Positions 17,133 through 24,729 of a stretch of 64,000 nucleotides of DNA are shown here, piece by piece. The stretch is from Quadrisphaera setariae (lineage in GTDB: Bacteria > Actinomycetota > Actinomycetes > Actinomycetales > Quadrisphaeraceae), in NCBI RefSeq assembly GCF_008041935.1, contig NZ_VKAC01000002.1, forward strand, positions 372,001 to 436,000, written 5' to 3'. Under the pieces are notes generated by a model, which had not been told where the DNA came from, searched no databases, and saw nothing but the letters and a program-made list of their open reading frames with translations. The first letter of the stretch is position 1. Each line of letters starts with the position of its first letter. The position numbers were made by a program, and so were the translations under genes.

Positions 17133-18608
17133 TCAGGCGGAAGCGGACCTCCTGGAGGGCGCCGGCCCGGTGTCGGCACTCTGGACCGACCGGCGCGCGC
17201 GGGCCGCCGACACGAACAGAGCCCCGAGCACGACGGCCGCCCCGAGCGGTGCCAGCAGCGGGCCCACGGCCAGCGCACCCGTGCCGGCGCCCACACCGAC
17301 CCCCACCCCGAGCGCACCTGCGGTCGTCCACCGCAGCGCCGGTCGCCCCGGCAGCACGCGCGCCAGCACCACAGCGCCCACCAGCCCGAGCAGCGCCCCG
17401 CCGGCGAACAGGAGCTCGGCCCCCGACTCCGGCCCTCGGAGCGCGTCGACGCCTCTCAGCAGGACGGCGACGACGACGCCCGCGGTCACCCACCGCGCCG
17501 CACGGCTGCGCTGACGGGCGAGCAGCAGCGCCACCGCGACCACCACGAGCGCCGTCGCGCCGCTGCCCACCGCCAGGCCGAGGTTCATGGGCCGCATCCC
17601 GGCGAGCGGGAGCCCCGCGTCGAGCAGGGCGTCCTGCCAGACGAAGCCCCCCAGGGCGTGAGCGGTGGCCGCCGACCCGACCACCAGCGCCGCCACCGCG
17701 AGCTGGCCGGCCGCGGCGGCTCGGCGTCCGTCGGCCACGAGAGGTGGACGACGACGGCGGGGGAGCGGCGGCTGAGGTGGCGCCGGTTGCACCGAACGAG
17801 GTGCTGGGTCTCGCCGTCGCACCAGGCAGGCAGCGGCGAGGGCGGCGCCCGCCACGAACGCGGACCCGGGCGCGACCGCCCCGAGCCCCAGGAACAGGGC
17901 GGTCGGCGCGGCGAGCACGACGGCGAGCGCGCGCCGCGCCAGCACGCGAGGGCCGCGGCGCCTCCGGGCGTCGCGCAGGGTCGGGACCACCGACAGCACG
18001 CCGTCCCACACCGCAGCGGCCGTGACGGTCCCCACCGCGGTGGCGGCCAGGAACAGCGGCCACGTGGCGTCCCCGAAGGCGGTCTGGGCCAGTCCCGCGT
18101 CGGCCCGTTCGAAGCCCACGCCCCACGACGCCGAGGTCAGTGCCGCGAGGCACCAGGCCGCAACGGCGCTGGCGCCTGCGAGCACGGCGCTGTGGTCTCC
18201 CAGGAGGTGCACGCTCCGCAGGAGGGCCACGGCGGCGAGGCTGATGAGGGCCGGCGCTGCCGCGGTCGCGAGCAGCTGGGCCAGTGCGGTGGGCGTGGTC
18301 AGCACCTCCCACCCCGTCGACGGCGGCTCACCGCCGCCATCACCGCCGAGCTGGGCGAAGACGAGGACCAGGGAGACCAGTGAGGCGGCGGCACCGGCGG
18401 TGGCCAGCACCCACCCGGCGGTGGGCGTGAGGTGCTCGGCGGTGCCGTGCACACGGGCCGACCACGCGTCGGCCCGAGAGGGTCGGGTGCGACCGGCGGC
18501 GTCGTCGTCGTCCTGCAGCAGGGCGAGGAAGACCTCGCCGTGGGTCTCGCGCCAGTCGCGCGGGTACCAGCGCAGCAGCCGCTCGTACGGGCGGCGGGAC
18601 GAGGTCAC
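17133..18608 (-). CDS. Large polytopic membrane protein encoded with PadR
   Basis: A 491-residue protein. The N-terminal cytosolic segment RLLRWYPRDWRETHGEVFLALL is typical of membrane proteins found beside PadR regulators. About ten hydrophobic helices and a basic Pro-rich loop near the middle follow. It starts at GTG 18608, overlapping the padR stop as GTGA, so it is co-translated with the repressor and probably autoregulated with it. The function is unknown; a role in sensing or resisting membrane stress is an inference from context. Confidence 0.8.
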   Translation of the reverse strand: MTSSRRPYERLLRWYPRDWRETHGEVFLALLQDDDDAAGRTRPSRADAWSARVHGTAEHLTPTAGWVLATAGAAASLVSLVLVFAQLGGDGGGEPPSTGWEVLTTPTALAQLLATAAAPALISLAAVALLRSVHLLGDHSAVLAGASAVAAWCLAALTSASWGVGFERADAGLAQTAFGDATWPLFLAATAVGTVTAAAVWDGVLSVVPTLRDARRRRGPRVLARRALAVVLAAPTALFLGLGAVAPGSAFVAGAALAAACLVRRRDPAPRSVQPAPPQPPLPRRRRPPLVADGRRAAAAGQLAVAALVVGSAATAHALGGFVWQDALLDAGLPLAGMRPMNLGLAVGSGATALVVVAVALLLARQRSRAARWVTAGVVVAVLLRGVDALRGPESGAELLFAGGALLGLVGAVVLARVLPGRPALRWTTAGALGVGVGVGAGTGALAVGPLLAPLGAAVVLGALFVSAARARRSVQSADTGPAPSRRSASA

Positions 18609-18952
18609 GAGGTGGTGCCCAGGGCGCGTCCGAGCTGCGGCCCCGGCTGCAGCTGGCGCTGGGCTGCGCGGGCCCTCGCGAGGAGGCGCTCGGCCTCGGC
18701 GGTGAGCAGGCCGCGCCCCTCGGGGGTGATCTCGTAGGTGCGACGGGCGCGCCCGTCGACCACCTCCTCGGACACGACCCCGATGAGCTGCTGCTGCTCG
18801 AGGCGTTCGAGGGTGGCGTACAGCGTGGTCACGCGGAGGCTGGTCTCGCCGCCGGAGAGGTCTCCGACCCGCTTGAGCACGGCGTAGCCGTGGTGGGGTC
18901 CCTCGGCGAGCGCGGTGAGGACCCAGAACGCGGGTTCGGTCAGTGACGGCAC
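18605..18952 (-). CDS. PadR-family transcriptional regulator
   Basis: A 115-residue winged-helix repressor. The PadR core is clear: FWVLTALAEGPHHGYAVLKR, the recognition region TTLYATLERLEQQQLI, the wing GRARRTYEITPEGRGLL and a C-terminal dimer helix. Start GTG 18952 was chosen over longer upstream frames because family homology starts there (VPSLTEPAF). A promoter and a dyad lie immediately before it: TTGCCT, 18 bases, AATACT, 6 bases, then GTG, which makes a leaderless autoregulated transcript likely. Confidence 0.92.
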   Translation of the reverse strand: MPSLTEPAFWVLTALAEGPHHGYAVLKRVGDLSGGETSLRVTTLYATLERLEQQQLIGVVSEEVVDGRARRTYEITPEGRGLLTAEAERLLARARAAQRQLQPGPQLGRALGTTS

Positions 18953-18957
18953 AGTCG

Positions 18958-18982
18958 GAGTATTCCCGTGGTGGGAATATTC
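18958..18982 (-). promoter_or_regulatory. Dyad operator overlapping the padR promoter
   Basis: On the plus strand GAGTATTCCC, GTGGT, GGGAATATTC: 10-base arms with one mismatch, strikingly AT-rich for this genome. It fills the spacer and -10 box of the padR promoter, so bound PadR would block its own transcription. Confidence 0.75.
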
Positions 18983-19101
18983 AGGCAAGATCGGCGCGCC
19001 GGTGGTCGCCCTGCGAGCCGTGGCGGTCCGTGACACGGTGGCGCGCGGACCCGCCCCGCTGACACCCGCGTCCCTCGGACCGGGGGCGCCGGAAGAGGAC
19101 C

Positions 19102-19950
19102 ATGAGCACCCCTGACGCGCCACCCCCCACCGACCGCGCCGCCGCCGCGCTGCTCGACGAGGGCCGTCCCACCGACAGCATCGGTGGACGTGACCTCACG
19201 CTCTGGCCCAGCGCCGGCGGGCGGCTCCTCCTCGGGATCGCTCAGCACGCCGCTCACCGGCTGGCGCCGCACCAGCTGTGGGCGCTCGTGCTGGGGGTCG
19301 GGCTGCTGCTCGACGGGCTCGTCGTCGTCCTCGGCGCCGGGCTCTACCGGGCGGTGGTGGACGGGGACGGCGTCGACGCGGTCGACCACCCCGTGCTGCA
19401 GCTCACCGTCGAGCACCGCACCGCCGACCTCACCACCACCGCCCAGGTGGTCAGCGACGTCGCCGGCGTGGTGGGCATGACGGTCGTGGCCGCCGTCACG
19501 GCGGTGGTCTTCGCACTCGTGAGGCGCCGCTGGACGCCGCTGGGCCTGGTGGTGTCCGCGATGCTCGGGTCGTTGGCGCTCACCGTGGTCGGGAAGCTGG
19601 TGGTGGGCCGGAGCCGTCCGCCCCTGGTGGACGCCGTGCCCCCGTACGAGCACAGCCCCTCCTTCCCGAGCGGACACACCCTCAACGCGACGGCCTTCGC
19701 GGGCGTGGTCGCCTACGTGCTGCTCCGCCAGCTCGCCGCGCGGTGGGCACGGGTGCTCGTGGTGGTGGCCGCGGTGGCGATCGCTCTGGTGGTGGGTGCC
19801 AGCCGGGTCTACCTGGGCCACCACTGGCTCACCGACGTGCTCGTCGCGTACCTGCTCGGAGCGCTGTGGGTGGCGGTGGTGGTGACCGGCCACCGGTTGT
19901 ACCTGACCCTGCGTCGCCAGCCTGGGGGGAGGGAGAGGATGGCCGGGTGA
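19102..19950 (+). CDS. PAP2-superfamily membrane phosphatase
   Basis: A 282-residue protein with about six helices. The three acid-phosphatase signatures are intact: KLVVGRSRP (KxxxxxxRP), FPSGHTLN (PSGH) and SRVYLGHHWLTDVL (SRxxxxxHxxxD). Such enzymes dephosphorylate lipid phosphates, such as undecaprenyl pyrophosphate or phosphatidate, on the outer face of the membrane. ATG 19102 has GGAAGAGG just upstream. It is divergent from padR, and its stop overlaps the MOSC start as GTGA, putting both in one operon. Confidence 0.9.
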   Translation: MSTPDAPPPTDRAAAALLDEGRPTDSIGGRDLTLWPSAGGRLLLGIAQHAAHRLAPHQLWALVLGVGLLLDGLVVVLGAGLYRAVVDGDGVDAVDHPVLQLTVEHRTADLTTTAQVVSDVAGVVGMTVVAAVTAVVFALVRRRWTPLGLVVSAMLGSLALTVVGKLVVGRSRPPLVDAVPPYEHSPSFPSGHTLNATAFAGVVAYVLLRQLAARWARVLVVVAAVAIALVVGASRVYLGHHWLTDVLVAYLLGALWVAVVVTGHRLYLTLRRQPGGRERMAG

Positions 19951-20747
19951 GCGGAGGCAGCGGTGGACGGGTCGACGGGTTGTTCGTCTACCCGGTGAAG
20001 GGGCTCAGCCCGCAGCCGCTGAGCGGCGTGGAGCTGAAGCCGCGGCGGGCGTTCCCCTTCGACAGGCTGTTCGCGCTCGCCCGGCCCGACGGCGCCTACG
20101 AGCCCGGCCTGGGCCACGGCATCGCCAAGACGAACTACTACGTGCTGGTCGACCAGGCACGCCTCGCCGGGTTGGAGACCCACCTCGACGGCGAGAGCGG
20201 CGTGCTCGCCGCGTCCGTGCGCGGCCGCCGGGTGCTCAGTGCGGACCTCACCACCGACGCCGGCCGCGGTGACGCCGCCGCCTTCTTCGCCCGCGTGCTC
20301 GACCTGCCCGACGGAGTCGCCCCCGTGGTCGCCCGCGAGGAGGGTCGCCGCTTCACCGACATGGCGCCCGACTCCGACCGGGCCATGGAGTTCGTCTCCC
20401 TCATCAACCTGGCCTCCGTCGGGGACCTGGCCCGCCGCGCCGGGACCGACGTCGACCCGCTGCGCTTCCGCGGCAACGTCCACCTCGCGGGCCTGTCGCC
20501 CTGGGAGGAGCTGGTCCTGGTCGGGCGCGAGTTCACCCTGGGCGGCGTGCGGCTGCGCGGCACGTCCGTCACCGACAGGTGCGCCGCCACCGAGGTGCGG
20601 CCCGGCACGGGCGCCCGGGACCTCCCGGTGCCGAGGCTGCTCGCCACCCACTACGGCCACACCTTCATGGGCGTCTACGCCGAGGTCCTCGACGGCGGGC
20701 ACCTGCAGCCCGGCGACGCGCTCGAGGTGGGTGAGATCGCTGCCTGA
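19947..20747 (+). CDS. MOSC-domain molybdenum-cofactor protein (YcbX/mARC-like)
   Basis: About 266 residues from GTG 19947, which overlaps the previous stop. An N-terminal MOSC_N beta-barrel (GLFVYPVKGLSPQPLSGVEL) precedes the MOSC domain with the conserved SVTDRCAATEVRPGTGARD, whose Cys should bind the molybdenum cofactor. YcbX and mARC relatives reduce N-hydroxylated bases and other N-oxygenated compounds using electrons from a 2Fe-2S protein. The next gene overlaps by 17 bases and supplies both a reductase and a ferredoxin domain. Confidence 0.88.
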   Translation: MSGGSGGRVDGLFVYPVKGLSPQPLSGVELKPRRAFPFDRLFALARPDGAYEPGLGHGIAKTNYYVLVDQARLAGLETHLDGESGVLAASVRGRRVLSADLTTDAGRGDAAAFFARVLDLPDGVAPVVAREEGRRFTDMAPDSDRAMEFVSLINLASVGDLARRAGTDVDPLRFRGNVHLAGLSPWEELVLVGREFTLGGVRLRGTSVTDRCAATEVRPGTGARDLPVPRLLATHYGHTFMGVYAEVLDGGHLQPGDALEVGEIAA

Positions 20748-21693
20748 CGTCCGCGCCCCGCTGCGCCTGCGGGTGGCAGCCCGCGAGGAGCTGACCCCCG
20801 TCGTCGTCCTGCTCACCCTCGTGGCACCGGACGGCTCGGCCCTGCCGGGCTACGCGGCGGGGGCGCACGTCACCGTCACCGCGCCGAACGGGCACCGTCG
20901 CAGCTACAGCCTCGCCGAGGCAGGAGGTCCCGCGCCGACGCGGTACGTCATCGGGGTGCTGCGCGAGGAGGGTGGACGCGGCGGGTCGGTGAGCCTGCAC
21001 GACGACGTGCGCGTGGGCGACGAGCTGGACGTCGCACCGCCCCGCAACGCCTTCCCGCTGCTGCCCGCACGCCGCTACGTGCTCATCGCCGGCGGCATCG
21101 GCATCACCCCGGTGCGGGCCATGGCGGCCGAGCTGCGCGCTCGCGGGGACGCCGAGGTGACCGTGCTGTTCCTGACGCGGAGCCCCGAGCTGACGCCGTG
21201 GCTGGAGGAGCTGCGCGAGCAGGGGGCGGTGGTGCACCACAGCGCCGAGCGCGGACGGCTCGACCTCTGGCCGTGGCTGGCCGAGCCCGACGACGACGCC
21301 CGCGTCTACTGCTGCGGCCCCACCTCCCTGCTGGAGGAGGTCCGCGCGCTCACGGTGCACTGGCGCCCGAGCCGCGTGCACACCGAGGACTTCGCCGGGG
21401 TCTCCGCCGACGACGTCGGCGGTGCCCCGTTCACCGCGGTGTGGCAGCCGACGGGCGAGCGCGTCGAGGTGCCGGCGGGCACGTCGGCGCTGACGGCGCT
21501 GCGACGGGCTGGCCTGCCCGTCGACGGCGACTGCGAGGCCGGGACCTGCGGCACGTGCAGGCTGCGGCTCGTGGCCGGACGGGCCCACCACCGCGACCTC
21601 GTGCTCGACGACGACGAGTGCGCCGGTGGGTTCATGCCCTGCGTGTCGCGGGCGGTCAGCGAGGAGCTGGTGCTCGCCCCTCCGACTGGCTGA
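20731..21693 (+). CDS. PDR-type reductase with C-terminal 2Fe-2S ferredoxin
   Basis: About 320 residues. A flavin-binding beta-barrel (about 5-105, RRSYSLAEA) is followed by an NAD(P)-binding domain (YVLIAGGIGITPVRAMA, VYCCGPTSLLEEV) and a plant-type ferredoxin domain with Cys cluster DCEAGTCGTC plus a fourth Cys in GFMPCVSRA. This layout matches phthalate dioxygenase reductase. GTG 20731 lies inside the MOSC gene. It probably passes electrons from NAD(P)H to the MOSC protein, the split form of what E. coli YcbX carries partly fused. Confidence 0.9.
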   Translation: MRSLPDVRAPLRLRVAAREELTPVVVLLTLVAPDGSALPGYAAGAHVTVTAPNGHRRSYSLAEAGGPAPTRYVIGVLREEGGRGGSVSLHDDVRVGDELDVAPPRNAFPLLPARRYVLIAGGIGITPVRAMAAELRARGDAEVTVLFLTRSPELTPWLEELREQGAVVHHSAERGRLDLWPWLAEPDDDARVYCCGPTSLLEEVRALTVHWRPSRVHTEDFAGVSADDVGGAPFTAVWQPTGERVEVPAGTSALTALRRAGLPVDGDCEAGTCGTCRLRLVAGRAHHRDLVLDDDECAGGFMPCVSRAVSEELVLAPPTG

Positions 21694-21973
21694 TCCGCTC
21701 GTGGTGGTGGATGACCTCCTCGATGACCAGGGTGAGGAACTTCTCCGCGAAGTCGGCGTCGAGCCCCGACTCGGTGGCGAGCTCGCGCAGCCTGGCGACC
21801 TGCCGCTTCTCGCGGGCGGGGTCGGCCGCGGGCAGCTCCAGGCGCGCCTTGAGCTCACCGACGGCCTTGGTGCACCGGAACCTCTCAGCGAGGGTGTGCA
21901 CGAGCGCCGCGTCGAGGTTGTCGATGCTGCGGCGCAGGTCCGCCAGCTCGGGCGGCACGGGGGAGCTGGTCAT
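21656..21973 (-). CDS. Chorismate mutase, AroQ type
   Basis: A 105-residue all-helical enzyme converting chorismate to prephenate for phenylalanine and tyrosine synthesis. Conserved positions: LADLRRSIDNLDAALVHTLA, the active-site Lys in VGELKARL, AREKRQVARLREL and EKFLTLVIEEVIHHH. It is convergent with the reductase gene and overlaps its 3' end by 38 bases. Confidence 0.9.
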   Translation of the reverse strand: MTSSPVPPELADLRRSIDNLDAALVHTLAERFRCTKAVGELKARLELPAADPAREKRQVARLRELATESGLDADFAEKFLTLVIEEVIHHHERISQSEGRAPAPR

Positions 21974-22752
21974 GGGGCTGCCTCGATCACGGGTGGGTCG
22001 GCGGAGGGCGGGGGAGCGGGGCCTCGGCACGGCATCCTGCCGCACCTGCCTCCGCGCCCTCTCCCTCGGAGGCGACCACGTCCGTGTCAGCGACCGGCGG
22101 GCCCGGACGCCCGCTCCACCCCGCAGGCGACCACGGCGGCGGGAAGAGGGACGGGCCGGGCCCGACGGACGTCCCGGGTGTGCCCGGCCAGGGCGCGGCG
22201 GTCTCCGCTGTGCCAGCGGAGGAGGGCCAACCTGCGGATGCCGACCGCGACGGGCGCGCTCGGCGCGAGGTCGCAGCTCCCGCCTCTCTGGCTCTCCACG
22301 ACGCGTACGCCGCCTACCAGCTGGCCAGGAGCTGGCGGACGCCGGTGGCCAGCAGGCGGTGGACGGCACCGCCGCCGGGCGCCACTCGCGAGAGGCGGTC
22401 ACGCGCTTCGACGTCGGTGCGGCGGCGCGCAGCCGGTCCTCGGGCGCTGACGACGACGGCCTCGACGTCCGCGCGTGACCGTGCCAGCAGTTCCCACGGG
22501 TGGCTCACACCTCGCGACGCGGCGGGCACGGACACCAGCTGGGCCACCGTGACGGGGTCCGGGCCCAGCAGATCGCCTGCCTGCGACGGTGTCGCCTGGT
22601 GACGCGACCGGCCGCGCTTCACCCGCCTGGACCACCCGGCGCCGGGACGGGCGAGCACTCCAGCCGTCCAGCCTTGTCGAGCCACGGGCGCACCCTCCAC
22701 GATCCGGGGGCCTCGGTGTGGATCTCCTGCGCCGCTGTCTTCGGAGGTCGGC
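21974..22752. other. Long stretch without a confident gene
   Basis: About 780 bases. The least random frame is on the minus strand, 22314 up to about 22600 (VTVAQLVSVPAASRGVSHPW, then HRLLATGVRQLLASW, a TAG, then AAYASWRARE). It reads like a decayed protein whose Gln codon became TAG. I cannot name it. Confidence 0.35.
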
Positions 22753-23223
22753 GTGAGCGATTCCCTCTTCTTCGTGCTGGTCCTGGTCGGACTGCCGGCC
22801 TTCTGCATCTCCGTCTGGGTCTTCCGCTACCGCATGAACCAGGCGGGTCGGCGCCGAGGCACGGCTGGCGCGGAGCGGTGGGCCCTCGACGGCGGGCTGC
22901 GCCTGGTGTCGGGCGAGGCGCCCGGTGTCACGCGACGGTGGCGCTTCGGCCGCCTCGTGGTCGAGCCCGGCCAGCTCACGCTGCGCCCCTGCCTCGTCGG
23001 ACTGCGGTTCCTGCCGGGGCGACCGGTGACGGTGACCATCGCCGACGTCGACCTCGCCGGTGAGCGGGAGGCCGGTTTCAAGGACGTGCTCGGGGTGAAG
23101 CCGGGCACGCGCCTGGTGCCGCTGACGACGACGACGGGGGCCGGCCTCGAGATGGCGCTGGTCGCCTCGAAGACGGACCAGCTCTTCGCCACCCTCGCGG
23201 CTCGTCCTGCCGCCGCTGCCTGA
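22753..23223 (+). CDS. Small membrane-anchored protein, unknown function
   Basis: A 156-residue protein from GTG 22753 with GGAGG 7 bases upstream. One N-terminal helix (FFVLVLVGLPAFCISVWVF) is followed by a soluble beta-rich domain (RWRFGRLVVEPGQLTLRP and VTVTIADVDLAGE) reminiscent of a PH-like fold. Size and layout recall DUF2550 proteins, but I cannot confirm this. Monocistronic. Confidence 0.7.
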   Translation: MSDSLFFVLVLVGLPAFCISVWVFRYRMNQAGRRRGTAGAERWALDGGLRLVSGEAPGVTRRWRFGRLVVEPGQLTLRPCLVGLRFLPGRPVTVTIADVDLAGEREAGFKDVLGVKPGTRLVPLTTTTGAGLEMALVASKTDQLFATLAARPAAAA

Positions 23224-23326
23224 CACCCCTCGTCCCACGTCCCCCGCGGCGTCGCGACACCGCGCCGGGACGAGGCGCGGACGTGCATGATCGTGCGGGA
23301 GTTGTGGAGGTCTGCTCGAAGGGCGC

Positions 23327-23353
23327 TTGACCGGCTGGGGTGGTCCGTAGCGT
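23327..23353 (+). promoter_or_regulatory. Promoter of the MFS gene, leaderless type
   Basis: TTGACC (23327-23332), a 15-base spacer, then TAGCGT (23348-23353), exactly 7 bases before GTG 23361. The spacing places the transcript start on the start codon. No ribosome site is present. Confidence 0.6.
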
Positions 23354-23360
23354 CGCTGAG

Positions 23361-24719
23361 GTGAGCGACGCCGCCGCACCCTCGACCACCGCAGCCGCCC
23401 GACGCGCGGCGCGGAGCCGGCGGGCGCTGCTCGTGGCGCTCGGGGTCGACAACCTCGGCTCGGGGCTGGTGCTGCCACTGGTGCTCGTCTACACCACCAC
23501 CGTCGTCGGTGTGCCGCTGGGCACAGCCGGCCTGCTCGTCACCGCCGGCACGGTGGTGGGGCTGCTCGCGCCACCTCTGGCCGGAGGCCTCGTGGACCGC
23601 GTCGGGCCGAAGGTCGTCGTCGTCGCCAGCCAGGCCCTGCAGGCCGCGGGCGTGCTGGTGTACCTGCTGGCCGACGGCCCCGGCGCCGTGCTGCTGGCCG
23701 CCGCGCTCGTGGCCGCAGGGACGCAGACCTTCTACTCCTCGGTCTTCGCCCTCATCGCCGACGTCGCGCCCGAGGGGCCCAAGGACCGGACCTTCGCGGG
23801 GGTGGAGGTGGTGAGGTCGACGGCGTTCGGGGTCGGGGCGCTCGTCGCCGCGGTGCTCCTCTCGCGGTTCGACGGGGCCGACGCGCCCGTGCTGCGCGGG
23901 GCGCTCGCGCTGGACGCCGCCTCGTTCGTGCTCTGCGCGGGGCTCCTGCTGGCGTTCGTGCACCCGGTCCGTCACCACGCTGCCGCCACGGCCGCCGCCA
24001 CGACCGCCGCCACGACCGCCGCCACCGACGACGCCCAGCCGGGAGCGGGGCCGGAGACCGGAGCCCTGTCCGACAGCGCTCCGGTCTCGCGGACACCGCC
24101 CTCGGTGCTGACCAACCGGCCCTACCTCGCGCTCATCGCGGTGACCGCCCTGCTGGCACTGCCCAGCGACTTCCTGCTGGTGGGCATGGCCGTGTACCTG
24201 CGCGAGCTCGCCCCCGGCTCGGAGTGGGCGGCCGGCGCCGGCATCACCGCGCTCACCGCCACGTCGCTGCTCACGGTCACGGTGGTCCGCCTCACCGGGC
24301 ACTGGCCGCGCACCACCTCCATGGCCCTCGGCGGCTCCTGCCTGACGGCCTGGGCGGCTCTCTCCGCAGTGTCGATCTGGCTGCCCGCCAGCTGGGTGGG
24401 CCCGTGGGTGCTGGCGTCGATGGTGCTGCTGGCCGGCGGGAGCCTGCTGTTCGGCTCGCGCGTCAACGCGCTCGCGGAGGCCGCGGCCCCGCAGGCCTCC
24501 CGCGGGCGGCACCTGGCGGCGTTCCAGTACGCCTTCACGGCGGCGGGGCTGCTCGCGCCGCTGCTGGTCTCGGCGATGGCGGTCGGCCTGTGGCTGCCGT
24601 GGCTGGTGGTCGGTGCGGCCGCAGCGCTGGGCGCCGCGGTCATCCCGCTCGTGGGGCGCCGGCTGCCGCAGCACGCGGTCCGTCCGGGGGGACTCGTCGA
24701 GGCGCCACCGCAGGAGTAG
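23361..24719 (+). CDS. MFS transporter
   Basis: About 452 residues with 12 predicted helices. Motif A-like GGLVDRVGPKVVV lies after helix 2. A long central cytoplasmic loop contains a repeat built from AAATTAATTAAT, encoded by tandem copies of GCCGCCACGACC near 23995-24025. The substrate is unknown. Start GTG 23361 is supported by the promoter hexamer 7 bases upstream. The next gene begins 11 bases after the stop, so the two probably form an operon. Confidence 0.88.
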   Translation: MSDAAAPSTTAAARRAARSRRALLVALGVDNLGSGLVLPLVLVYTTTVVGVPLGTAGLLVTAGTVVGLLAPPLAGGLVDRVGPKVVVVASQALQAAGVLVYLLADGPGAVLLAAALVAAGTQTFYSSVFALIADVAPEGPKDRTFAGVEVVRSTAFGVGALVAAVLLSRFDGADAPVLRGALALDAASFVLCAGLLLAFVHPVRHHAAATAAATTAATTAATDDAQPGAGPETGALSDSAPVSRTPPSVLTNRPYLALIAVTALLALPSDFLLVGMAVYLRELAPGSEWAAGAGITALTATSLLTVTVVRLTGHWPRTTSMALGGSCLTAWAALSAVSIWLPASWVGPWVLASMVLLAGGSLLFGSRVNALAEAAAPQASRGRHLAAFQYAFTAAGLLAPLLVSAMAVGLWLPWLVVGAAAALGAAVIPLVGRRLPQHAVRPGGLVEAPPQE

Positions 24720-24729
24720 ACCGGTTCCC

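Noticed and set aside
23990-24030. Tandem GCCGCCACGACC repeats as a possible CRISPR or regulatory repeat.
   Set aside because: Only about two and a half 12-base units, in frame inside the MFS loop and encoding Ala/Thr. There are no spacers.
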